A stretch of DNA of 5,659 nucleotides from Prevotella sp. UBA7551 (GCA_002479145.1 DLLX01000083.1:1-5659), one strand, 5' to 3'. Counted from the stretch's first letter, positions 1 to 5,659 are shown. The notes: generated by a model from the letters alone, not told the origin. Numbers and translations are program-made.

Positions 1-275
1 CAAGGCTCATAGCGGCTCGGATAGAGTGCGTCGCACTCCGCACGCACCTGAAAGATTATGGCATTGACCCCATCCTTCTGCAACTCATCGAGCTGATAGG
101 ACAGTGTGCGTTGCATCTCCTGCGTGCCAATGCCCATAAACTGACCATTGACACACTGTATCCATGCTCCGCGAAACTCACGCTTCGGGCGGCTTGTCTG
201 CGCCAACAACTCGCCGGCAGGCATAAGAAAAAGCACCGCCAGCAACAAAACTCTCAATATCTGGGAAATCTTCAT
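1..275 (-). CDS. Secreted glycosyl-hydrolase-like protein, GHL10/YngK (DUF187) type, N-terminal part
   Basis: The reading frame starts at an ATG on the minus strand (275-273) and runs off the left edge after 91 codons, so only the N-terminus is visible. Residues 1-25 form a signal peptide with a hydrophobic core (ILRVLLLAVLFLM) and likely cleavage at LLA|Q; there is no lipobox cysteine. The mature part opens with KREFRGAWIQ (31-40) and continues with a helix (QLDELQKDGVNAIIFQVR) and DALYPSRYEP, which match the first strand-helix-strand of the GHL10 barrel family (KREFRGVWI...FQVRPxxDAxYPSxxEPW). These proteins are thought to act on cell-wall or capsular glycans in the periplasm, but the substrate is not clear from this fragment. 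The start is 31 bases downstream of the preceding minus-strand stop, so it is probably cotranscribed with 307-738. The family call is fairly secure; the substrate is unknown. Confidence 0.85.
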   Translation of the reverse strand, partial: MKISQILRVLLLAVLFLMPAGELLAQTSRPKREFRGAWIQCVNGQFMGIGTQEMQRTLSYQLDELQKDGVNAIIFQVRAECDALYPSRYEP

Positions 276-306
276 ATTCGGTATTTTTCCATCCTTGGGG
301 ACTCGC

Positions 307-738
307 CTATCTTCTTTTCCCCGCCGCCTTGCGGAACATCATGTGGTGAAATTTCCGCTCTGCGTCGAGCACCGCCTTGACTTTAACTGCATTCAAGACC
401 TTCAACATCCGCTGGTGATAGCTGCGTTCCACCTGCTTCATGCGGACTTCGAGGTTGTCGGCACGCTCAATGAGTGCCCGTGCCATCCGTGCATTATCCG
501 TATGCTGCCGCTGTATCTGGCGCAACTCATCGTGGAGCTTGCGCTTCTTGGCTACCATCTCCTTATATAAAGGAATAAAACGGCGTGACTCCTCGGTCGA
601 AAGGCGAGCCTGTTGGATGACATAGGCCTGCATTTGACTCTCAAAAGCACGAGCATCGAAATGCTTCTGCGACGAGACAGACAACAGACTGCAACAGAAT
701 GCAAGTGTGACGAAAATCCGTTGATAATAGGCTGACAT
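307..738 (-). CDS. Small secreted helical protein, Spy/CpxP-like in character
   Basis: This 143-residue protein has an N-terminal signal peptide (about residues 1-23, core IFVTLAFCCSLLSV, likely cleavage near SSQ). The rest is almost entirely predicted helix, rich in Arg, Lys, Glu and Gln. It contains LSTEESRRFIPLYKEM (about 46-61), the kind of LT/STEE...F.PLY.EM motif seen in Bacteroidetes periplasmic proteins that resemble the Spy/CpxP LTxxQ helices. A second helical stretch (ADNLEVRMKQVERSYHQRM) and a basic C-terminus (FRKAAGKRR) follow. It starts 12 bases after the stop of the membrane protein at 751-1134, which indicates one transcript. In this phylum such proteins commonly accompany an ECF sigma factor and a single-pass membrane protein, suggesting envelope-stress sensing or a chaperone role; that is inference. 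The family assignment is by pattern only, without a database match. Confidence 0.8.
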   Translation of the reverse strand: MSAYYQRIFVTLAFCCSLLSVSSQKHFDARAFESQMQAYVIQQARLSTEESRRFIPLYKEMVAKKRKLHDELRQIQRQHTDNARMARALIERADNLEVRMKQVERSYHQRMLKVLNAVKVKAVLDAERKFHHMMFRKAAGKRR

Positions 739-750
739 GGCTGTTGAAAT

Positions 751-1134
751 TTATTCGGCGGAGAAATAGGCGTAGGCATCGTCCTCGTCCATCATCACAT
801 AGTCGGCAAGTCGGTCGAGGTCATCGTCATGTTGTACAGCCAAGGAAGAGGATGATGCCATGGACGATGTAGCTGTCTTTCCATCTTGAGCCTTCGGGGA
901 AGACACTGTCAGCCCCACAAACAGGACTACACCCACAAAGCAGGCAGCAGCCAAAAACGGCGAAACGTGCGACCACAGTGATGTCTTTGCCACAGTAGTC
1001 TCTCCTTTCTTTATGCTGCCACGACGCGATATGCTCTCCATTACCACTTCTCCAAGCTGATCAAAATAGCCTTCGGGAACGGTAAAGGGAATTCTCGTTC
1101 CGTACTGAGTCTTCAATGCCTCGTCATTCTCCAT
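751..1134 (-). CDS. Single-pass membrane protein, anti-sigma-like partner type
   Basis: The protein has 127 residues. Its N-terminal cytoplasmic part contains PFTVPEGYFDQL (about 16-27), the PFxVPEGYF signature of a Bacteroidetes family usually encoded directly after an ECF sigma factor gene. A basic linker (about 37-50) precedes one transmembrane helix (about 58-77, FLAAACFVGVVLFVGL). A Ser-rich periplasmic stretch follows, then an acidic tail containing DYVMMDEDDAYAYF, also typical of the family. By analogy it may hold a sigma factor at the membrane, but it lacks a recognisable zinc-binding anti-sigma motif and no sigma gene is present upstream in the window. It is the first gene of the leftward group and is followed after 12 bases by 307-738. 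The ATG at 1134 is chosen because the conserved motif starts only 15 codons later and no plausible upstream start extends the protein. Confidence 0.82.
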   Translation of the reverse strand: MENDEALKTQYGTRIPFTVPEGYFDQLGEVVMESISRRGSIKKGETTVAKTSLWSHVSPFLAAACFVGVVLFVGLTVSSPKAQDGKTATSSMASSSSLAVQHDDDLDRLADYVMMDEDDAYAYFSAE

Positions 1135-1380
1135 CTCGTTTGTGATTTTTCTTTAAGACGAATGCTCACTAAAAAAGTTTAGATGGGAACAAAAAATGGT
1201 TTTCCTGGACGTTGTGGGCAACAGAACTTCTGAATCAAACCACCAAAAGTCAAAAGGTAATACTCTCGAAGCCGGACTTCGGTGGGTTCCCCTATCGGCA
1301 GAACGAGAAAGCTGTGGCAAATTGTCGAGGCTTTCTTTTGCCATCCTGCAATTTATTGCTACCTTTGCAAGTAAATAGAA
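1135..1380. other. Divergent intergenic region
   Basis: This 246-bp stretch lies between the leftward group and the rightward lnb-secA group. Its right end holds a good Bacteroidetes promoter for lnb (listed separately). For the leftward genes I find only imperfect matches to TAnnTTTG, for example TACCTTTT read on the minus strand at 1252-1259, without a matching -33 box. Short dyads are present: CAGAA-C-TTCTG at 1222-1232, GTTG-TGGG-CAAC at 1211-1222, CGAAG/CTTCG at 1267-1281, and CTAAA/TTTAG at 1169-1182. None is strong enough to name as an operator. Short open frames on both strands here look non-coding, and no sigma-factor sequence can be read in any frame. Confidence 0.6.
1337..1367 (+). 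promoter_or_regulatory. Bacteroidetes-type promoter of the lnb-secA group
   Basis: The -33 box TTTG (1337-1340) is followed after 19 bases by TACCTTTG (1360-1367), a perfect TAnnTTTG -7 box. This is the spacing used by the primary sigma factor of Bacteroides and relatives. Transcription should start about 5-8 bases after the box, around 1372-1376, leaving only some 5-9 bases before the lnb ATG at 1381. It is the only convincing promoter found upstream of lnb, the small secreted protein and secA. Confidence 0.7.
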
Positions 1381-2565
1381 ATGAAGCATCGTTTGAGACG
1401 GCTATATATCACCCTTGTCGGCATTCTATTGTCGCTATTGTCTGCATCTGCCCACCCAATGGATTCGGTAGAGGTCAGCTTGCTGACCTGTTCGCCTGGT
1501 TCGGAATCGTGGTCTCAGTACGGACATACGGCTGTCCGTTGGCACGATAAGCGGGCAGGCGGCATGGACGTGGCAATTAACTACGGTGTGTTCTCGCCCG
1601 ACGCGCCCCACTTCGTGCTTCATTTCATTCTCGGGCAGACCGACTACCAGTTGGGTGTGGTACCTTTTGAGTTGTTTTGTGTGCAGTACCAATATGAGAA
1701 ACGCTCGGTTTGTGAGCAGGTTCTTAACCTTGACAACGCAGACAAGCAGTCAATATTCAATGCGCTGCGAGTAAACATGCGTCCTGAAAATGTGGTTTAC
1801 CGTTACAATTTCTTTTATGACAACTGTACAACCCGCGCCCGTGACCTGCTTGTTCGTCATCTTCACGGACAGGTGACCTATCCATCCGCACGCCGCACTA
1901 ACGATTCGTTTAGAGCGATGATACACGAGTGGAATAGAGTTACACCCTGGACGCAGTTTGGTGAGGATATTTTGCTGGGCGTAAATGCTGACCGCCCAAC
2001 CGTAAAGTCACAGCAACAGTTTCTGCCTGAGCATCTCAGAGAAGATTTTGCCCGTGCCACCTACAAAGGAAAGCCGCTGGTTCGAATTACACGCGAGGTA
2101 GTTCTCGCGAAAAAAGAAGAACCCAAGAAAACTTTTGCTCCTACCCCTCTTTTATCTGCGATCGCATTATTGTTGCTTTCCATGGTCGTCTGGATGATAG
2201 AATGGAAGACGAAGAAGATTTTCTGGGGTTGGGATTTACTGCTAATGCTTTCTTCGGGTTGTGTGGGTTTACTCTTGACTGTGATGTTGTTCTCACAGCA
2301 TCCTTGCGTGAGTCTGAATCTCCTGCTTTTCATATTCAACCCTCTCCCCCTTCTTTTCGCCGTTCGCACGACGCGGCGCACGCTTGCTCGTAAGTCCGAT
2401 GGCTGGTGGACAGTTTGGGCATGCTTGATTGTTATCGGACTTTTTGGCAGAGCCTTACAGTATTATCCTCCCGCAATAATCGTTGTGGCATTTGTTTTGC
2501 TCTTGAATAGCGTTATACATCCTCTCTTGCAGAGGCATTCGGGTAGTTTGCCCATTCACAACTGA
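1381..2565 (+). CDS. lnb: DUF4105 membrane protein, lipoprotein N-acyltransferase Lnb family
   Basis: The 394-residue protein begins with a signal peptide or signal anchor (residues 1-24, KHRLRR followed by LYITLVGILLSLLSASA). A periplasmic DUF4105 domain (about 30-240) follows. Its two hallmark motifs are intact: TCSPGSESWSQYGHTAVRW with His49, and YNFFYDNCTTRARD with Cys149, the probable catalytic His/Cys pair of this papain-like fold. The C-terminal half holds five hydrophobic segments (about 256-274, 285-304, 312-328, 344-359, 364-380) and the family motif SQHPCVSLN...FNPLPL (305-324). Lnb proteins of Bacteroides transfer the third acyl chain to the N-terminal cysteine of lipoproteins, replacing Lnt; Bacteroidetes may encode several DUF4105 paralogues, so the exact activity here is inferred. 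The next gene begins three bases after its stop, so it is cotranscribed with the small secreted protein and probably secA. Confidence 0.85.
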   Translation: MKHRLRRLYITLVGILLSLLSASAHPMDSVEVSLLTCSPGSESWSQYGHTAVRWHDKRAGGMDVAINYGVFSPDAPHFVLHFILGQTDYQLGVVPFELFCVQYQYEKRSVCEQVLNLDNADKQSIFNALRVNMRPENVVYRYNFFYDNCTTRARDLLVRHLHGQVTYPSARRTNDSFRAMIHEWNRVTPWTQFGEDILLGVNADRPTVKSQQQFLPEHLREDFARATYKGKPLVRITREVVLAKKEEPKKTFAPTPLLSAIALLLLSMVVWMIEWKTKKIFWGWDLLLMLSSGCVGLLLTVMLFSQHPCVSLNLLLFIFNPLPLLFAVRTTRRTLARKSDGWWTVWACLIVIGLFGRALQYYPPAIIVVAFVLLLNSVIHPLLQRHSGSLPIHN

Positions 2566-2568
2566 AGA

Positions 2569-2940
2569 ATGGAAAAGATGATGATGAATCGCTATATCAC
2601 CGCCTTGTTAGTTGTTCTGACAACAACTGGCATCGAGGCACAGGTTTACCAGTCGGCAATCAAGGCTGCTCGAGGTGGTGAAGTAGCCCTTGAGGAGCTG
2701 TGTCGGCACAGCGCATTTCAAGGGAGGGAAGCTGAGCTTCGGTCATTTTTCAAGGCTATCAAAAGCGTGCAGGAATGCGACGACCATGAATTGACGCGTG
2801 TCTCTTGTGGTATGCAAGGAAATCTGATTGCTTCTATAACTTTTCTTGCTACACGTCAGGTGGTGTCTGAAAAGAGCAGGGGAGCGTTGCTAAAGCCTGC
2901 ACACATCACTTGCATTCAAATTCGTGCGCCAAGTTTCTGA
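2569..2940 (+). CDS. Small secreted protein upstream of secA, candidate SecM-like arrest peptide (secretion monitor)
   Basis: This 123-residue protein has a signal peptide (about 1-24: NRYITALLVVLTTTGIEA, likely cleavage A24|Q25) and about 99 mature residues that match no family I recognise. The first ATG is 3 bases after lnb; ATGs at 2578, 2581 and 2584 are equally possible starts and leave the signal peptide intact. Its C-terminus reads HITCIQIRAPSF-stop (112-123). Compared with E. coli SecM (WISQAQGIRAGP) the order Ile...Gln-Ile-Arg-Ala...Pro is kept with two one-residue gaps: I113, Q117, I118, R119, A120, P121. RAP is also the core of the RAPP class of arrest peptides. Like SecM it is exported, ends just after the motif, and lies directly before secA with a foldable gap. 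The expected role is to stall its own ribosome when export is slow and so raise SecA synthesis. The gene is seen; arrest is inferred from motif and position. It could instead be an ordinary small exported protein or a decaying gene. Confidence 0.75.
   Translation: MEKMMMNRYITALLVVLTTTGIEAQVYQSAIKAARGGEVALEELCRHSAFQGREAELRSFFKAIKSVQECDDHELTRVSCGMQGNLIASITFLATRQVVSEKSRGALLKPAHITCIQIRAPSF
2902..2931 (+). promoter_or_regulatory. Putative translation-arrest sequence HITCIQIRAP
   Basis: These ten codons encode residues 112-121 of the small secreted protein. Arg119-Ala120-Pro121 (2923-2931) would lie at the peptidyl-transferase centre. If the ribosome stalls with Ala120 in the P site, as SecM does before its final Pro, its front edge would be near 2941; with Pro121 in the P site it would be near 2944. 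Either position masks most of the left arm of the inverted repeat at 2934-2945. Two codons (Ser, Phe) and the stop follow. The assignment rests on resemblance to SecM and RAPP-type peptides. Confidence 0.5.
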
Positions 2941-3048
2941 TTCTTCTTCCGCTTGCCAAGGGTCTGATGGCCTTTGGCTTGTCCGCTTACAGTGGACATT
3001 TGGGGCGTTATGCCCATTATTTAAAGTAAAAAACAAAAGAATCAGAAA
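2934..3048 (+). promoter_or_regulatory. Structured secA leader closed by a perfect 12-bp inverted repeat
   Basis: The arms TTTCTGATTCTT (2934-2945) and AAGAATCAGAAA (3037-3048) are exact reverse complements. The left arm contains the stop codon of the upstream small protein (2938-2940); the right arm ends 11 bases before the secA ATG. Between them are two further helices: 2955-2962 with 2971-2978 (8 bp with one G-U, 8-base loop) and 2980-2987 with 2991-2998 (8 bp with one G-U, 3-base loop). A weaker GGGC/GCCC hairpin lies at 3003-3006/3012-3015. Together they form a multibranched structure that would tie up the A-rich secA initiation region. None is followed by a U-run, so these are not obvious intrinsic terminators. 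A stalled ribosome at 2923-2931 would break the outer helix; this switching is inferred. Confidence 0.7.
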
Positions 3049-3062
3049 ACAAAACAATAATG
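3016..3062 (+). promoter_or_regulatory. secA: A-rich secA translation initiation region
   Basis: The 40 or so bases before the secA ATG (3060-3062) are made almost wholly of A with a few C, G and T, and contain no convincing Shine-Dalgarno sequence. Bacteroidetes often initiate on such unstructured A-rich leaders. The right arm of the 12-bp inverted repeat (3037-3048) lies in its middle, so pairing would directly reduce access. A separate promoter here is doubtful: TTTG at 2999-3002 is followed only by poor -7 matches such as TATTTAAA at 3018-3025, so secA is probably read from the lnb promoter or an unrecognised one. Confidence 0.55.
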
Positions 3063-5659
3063 AATATCAATAAATTCTTAAAATCCATTTTTGGCGACAA
3101 GGCATCGCGTGACATGAAGGCCATTCGCCCGTTGGTGGAGAAAGTCAAGGCTGCTTATCCTTCCATCAAGCAGTTGAGCAACGATGAACTCCGCGCAAAG
3201 ACGCAGGAGATAAGGCAGCAGGTGCGCGATGCAGCCAAATCGCAGCGTGAGGAAATAGCTAAACTTAAATCAACCATCGAGGACACACCGCTCGATCAGC
3301 GCGAAGCCATTTTCAACCAGATAGACAAGTTAGAGAAGGAGTCACTTGATCGCTATGAGGAGGCACTTAATGAAGTGATGCCTGTGGCCTTTAGTATTGT
3401 CAAGGACACCGCACGTCGTTTTGCGGAAAATGAGGAAACCATTGTCACGGCAACAGATTTCGACCGCGAGTTGGCTGCTGATCCCACCAAAGACTTCATC
3501 ACCATTGATGGCGATAAGGCTATCTACCACAATCATTGGACAGCGGGAGGCAATGACCAGAAGTGGGAGATGATACATTATGACGTGCAGATTTTCGGTG
3601 GCGTTGTGCTTCATCAGGGCAAGATAGCCGAGATGGCAACAGGTGAGGGTAAAACCTTGGTGGCGACGCTCCCCGTTTTCCTTAATGCCTTGACGGGCAA
3701 CGGAGTGCATGTCGTTACAGTTAATGACTATTTGGCTAAGCGTGACTCTGAGTGGATGGGGCCGCTTTATGAGTTCAATGGCCTCTCCGTCGATTGCATC
3801 GACAAGCACCAGCCCAATAGCGAAGCGCGTCGCCGTGCATACCAAGCCGACATTACCTTTGGTACCAACAATGAGTTCGGCTTTGACTATCTGCGTGACA
3901 ATATGGCCATGTCACCAGCCGACCTCGTCCAGCGTCAGCACAACTTCGCTATCGTTGATGAGGTGGACTCTGTGCTGATAGACGATGCTCGGACACCACT
4001 GATTATAAGCGGACCTACGCCCAAGGGCGATGACCAAATGTACGAGGAGTACCAGCCGTTGGTACAGAAACTCTATGAGGTGCAGCGCAAGCAGGCTATC
4101 GAGTTGCTTGCCGATGCGCGGCATAAGATTGCCGACGGTATGAAAGAGAGCGACAACAAAAAGAAGGCGCAGCTCATGGAGGAGGGCTTCTTGTCTCTTT
4201 ATCGTTCTTACAAGGCGTTGCCCAAAAATAAGGCACTCATCAAGTTCCTCTCTGAGGATGGCATCAAGAGTGGCATGCTGAAGACAGAGGAATACTATAT
4301 GGCCAACAATAATCGCGAGATGCCCAAGGCCGTAGAGCCTCTTTACTTTGTGGCCGACGAAAAGCTGAACTCCTGTGACCTTACCGACAAGGGTACGGCT
4401 TGGCTCGCAGCGCAGGTTCACGACGACAAGCTGTTCGTCCTGCCCGACATTACATCAGAATTGTCACAGCTTGAAAAAGAAAAGGAGGACAAAAAACTCG
4501 ACGAACAGGCATACGTTGACAAGAAAGACGAGCTGATGGCTTACTATGGAGTGCAGAGCGAGCGCGTCCATACGTTGCAACAGTTGCTCAAAGCCTACAC
4601 GATGTTCACCAAGGATGATGAGTATGTCATCATGGACGGCGAGGTAAAGATCGTCGATGAACAGACGGGGCGTATTATGGAGGGTCGCCGCTGGAGCGAT
4701 GGACTGCATCAGGCGGTGGAAGCCAAGGAGCACGTGAAGGTGGAGGCAGCCACCCAGACCTTTGCTACCATCACGTTACAAAACTACTTCCGTATGTATC
4801 ACAAGCTCTCGGGCATGACCGGTACAGCCTCTACTGAGGCAGGGGAGTTTTGGGATATCTACAAATTGGACGTCGTAGAGATACCTACTAATCGTCCTGT
4901 CATCCGCAAGGATATGGACGACCGCGTTTATAAGACGGCACGGGAAAAGTACGCCGCCGTTATCGAGGAGGTCGAGGAGATGCGAGTTTCCGGCCGTCCA
5001 AGCCTTGTTGGAACGACATCGGTGGAGATATCGGAGTTGTTGAGCAAGATGCTTAAAATGCGTCATATTCCACATCAGGTGCTCAATGCGAAGTATCACC
5101 AGCAGGAAGCCAATATCGTCGCCGAGGCGGGTAAGAGTGCTATGGGGACGGTCTATGTCTGTTCTGATGGAAAGGCTTACACCGATAAGTTATCAGCAAG
5201 CCGACACCAGCAGAAGTTGATTAAGGATGCTGAAGACAAGGTGAAAGGAAGCGACTCTTCCCTTATAGGGCAGGATGCACAGCAGCTTATCAAAACAGAG
5301 GAGCGATTGCTTGGAGCAGTGACTATTGCCACCAACATGGCTGGCCGTGGTACGGATATCAAGCTATCTCCTGAGGTGAAGGCAGCTGGTGGACTGGCTA
5401 TTATAGGTACAGAGCGACATGAGAGCCGCCGTGTTGACCGGCAGCTTCGAGGCCGCGCAGGCCGTCAGGGTGACCCTGGTTCTTCTGTGTTCTATGTATC
5501 GCTGGAAGACAAGTTGATGCGTCTTTTCGGTTCAGAGCGTATTGCTAAGGTAATGGACAAGCTCGGGTTTGAGGAGGGAGAGCGTATAGAAAGCTCCATG
5601 ATCTCAAGCAGTATCGAGCGTGCACAGAAGAAAGTAGAGGAGAACAACTTCGGTATCCG
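3060..5659 (+). CDS. secA: Protein translocase ATPase SecA, C-terminus beyond window
   Basis: SecA is the ATPase that pushes unfolded preproteins through the SecYEG channel. The frame is open from the ATG at 3060 to the window end, giving 866 complete codons; Bacteroidetes SecA usually has about 1,100 residues, so the helical wing and C-terminal tail are missing. Visible are Walker A ATGEGKT (193-199), Walker B DEVD (300-303), the NNEFGFDYLRDNM stretch, a large pre-protein cross-linking domain with the enlarged Bacteroidetes form (roughly 240-510), VDEQTGR (532-538), MTGTA (586-590), GTTSVE (651-656), motif V TNMAGRGTD, and motif VI QLRGRAGRQGD (795-805). All catalytic motifs are intact. About 58 extra residues stand between AEAGK (688-692) and motif V (listed separately). 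The start is supported by the family N-terminus NKFLKSIFGDKASRDMK. Expression may be set by the upstream arrest-peptide candidate and leader RNA. Confidence 0.97.
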   Translation, partial: MNINKFLKSIFGDKASRDMKAIRPLVEKVKAAYPSIKQLSNDELRAKTQEIRQQVRDAAKSQREEIAKLKSTIEDTPLDQREAIFNQIDKLEKESLDRYEEALNEVMPVAFSIVKDTARRFAENEETIVTATDFDRELAADPTKDFITIDGDKAIYHNHWTAGGNDQKWEMIHYDVQIFGGVVLHQGKIAEMATGEGKTLVATLPVFLNALTGNGVHVVTVNDYLAKRDSEWMGPLYEFNGLSVDCIDKHQPNSEARRRAYQADITFGTNNEFGFDYLRDNMAMSPADLVQRQHNFAIVDEVDSVLIDDARTPLIISGPTPKGDDQMYEEYQPLVQKLYEVQRKQAIELLADARHKIADGMKESDNKKKAQLMEEGFLSLYRSYKALPKNKALIKFLSEDGIKSGMLKTEEYYMANNNREMPKAVEPLYFVADEKLNSCDLTDKGTAWLAAQVHDDKLFVLPDITSELSQLEKEKEDKKLDEQAYVDKKDELMAYYGVQSERVHTLQQLLKAYTMFTKDDEYVIMDGEVKIVDEQTGRIMEGRRWSDGLHQAVEAKEHVKVEAATQTFATITLQNYFRMYHKLSGMTGTASTEAGEFWDIYKLDVVEIPTNRPVIRKDMDDRVYKTAREKYAAVIEEVEEMRVSGRPSLVGTTSVEISELLSKMLKMRHIPHQVLNAKYHQQEANIVAEAGKSAMGTVYVCSDGKAYTDKLSASRHQQKLIKDAEDKVKGSDSSLIGQDAQQLIKTEERLLGAVTIATNMAGRGTDIKLSPEVKAAGGLAIIGTERHESRRVDRQLRGRAGRQGDPGSSVFYVSLEDKLMRLFGSERIAKVMDKLGFEEGERIESSMISSSIERAQKKVEENNFGI
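5136..5315 (+). other. secA: Lineage-specific insertion in SecA nucleotide-binding domain 2
   Basis: Codons 693-752 of secA lie between the helix ending IVAEAGK and the strand VTIATNM. E. coli SecA has four residues at this place (AGYPAAVTIATNM); here there are 62, a net gain of about 58, with no frame break. The insert starts GTVYVCSDGKAY (696-707), followed by DKLSASRHQQKLIKDAEDKVKG, probably helical, a Ser-rich turn, and a second helix (about 735-750). It has one Cys (701) and one His (716), too few for a classical zinc finger. Its beginning, GTVYV, and the sequence after it, GAVTIA, look alike, as if the edge strand had been repeated. Function unknown. Confidence 0.7.

Noticed and set aside
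1153..1389. Minus-strand open frame of 78 codons in the divergent intergenic region, considered as a small gene or sigma-factor remnant
   Set aside because: Its translation shows no sigma-factor motif, no domain character, and overlaps the lnb promoter and start codon; it is best explained as chance.
2955..2978. Intrinsic terminator between the small secreted protein and secA
   Set aside because: The 8-bp stem is real, but it is followed by TTGTCCGC rather than a run of T, and it sits within a larger structure reaching the secA start.
2871..3029. A second open frame (+1 shifted relative to the small protein upstream of secA) reading ...FLILLPLAKGLMAFGLSAY... and ending at TAA just before secA
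   Set aside because: It has a hydrophobic, protein-like look and could suggest a frameshifted gene. It has no independent start that makes sense, is closed by a stop at 2868, and overlaps the foldable RNA; the in-frame ending with IRAPSF fits the context better. A frameshift cannot be fully excluded.
2934..3048. Miniature transposable element bounded by 12-bp terminal inverted repeats
   Set aside because: The size and terminal repeats would fit, but no target-site duplication flanks the arms, the left arm overlaps a stop codon, and internal hairpins plus distance to the secA ATG fit a regulatory leader better.
5160..5210. Zinc-finger domain in the SecA insertion (C701...H716)
   Set aside because: Only one Cys and one His are present in the C2H2-like stretch, so a metal site cannot be formed by this segment alone.
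3342..5362. Long open frames antisense to secA
   Set aside because: They lie opposite a secA frame whose conserved motifs are intact, and their translations show no recognisable domain; they follow from secA codon usage.

Overview
The window looks like chromosomal DNA of a Bacteroidales bacterium, most likely a Prevotella-like genus. The evidence is the Bacteroidetes-type SecA with its enlarged pre-protein cross-linking domain, a DUF4105/Lnb-family protein, the Bacteroidetes promoter motif TTTG-N19-TAnnTTTG, A-rich leaders without a clear Shine-Dalgarno sequence, and an anti-sigma-like/helical-periplasmic gene pair typical of this phylum.

Left third, minus strand (1-1134): three closely spaced genes transcribed leftwards. 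In transcription order they are a single-pass membrane protein of the anti-sigma-like type found beside ECF sigma factors (751-1134), a small secreted, strongly helical protein (307-738), and the N-terminal part of a secreted glycosyl-hydrolase-like protein of the GHL10/YngK (DUF187) type (1-275, cut by the window edge). No sigma factor gene lies upstream in the window. A 246-bp divergent intergenic region (1135-1380) separates this group from the plus-strand genes.

Right two thirds, plus strand (1360-5659): a good Bacteroidetes promoter lies immediately before a DUF4105 membrane protein (1381-2565), the family of the Bacteroidetes lipoprotein N-acyltransferase Lnb. Three bases later starts a small secreted protein of unknown family (2569-2940), and after a 119-base gap comes secA (3060 to beyond the window end).

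The most interesting part is the lnb-secA junction. The small protein has a signal peptide, lies directly upstream of secA, and ends ...ITCIQIRAPSF-stop, which resembles the SecM arrest sequence (WISQAQGIRAGP) and the RAPP class of arrest peptides. Its stop codon sits inside the left arm of a perfect 12-bp inverted repeat (2934-2945) whose right arm (3037-3048) ends 11 bases before the secA start codon. The RNA between the arms can form two 8-bp hairpins and a weaker third. A ribosome stalled at the RAP codons would cover most of the left arm and free the secA initiation region. This is the layout of the E. coli SecM-SecA secretion monitor, and I propose the locus as a Bacteroidetes secretion monitor; the arrest itself is an inference. 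The encoded SecA also carries an extra segment of about 58 residues just before helicase motif V.
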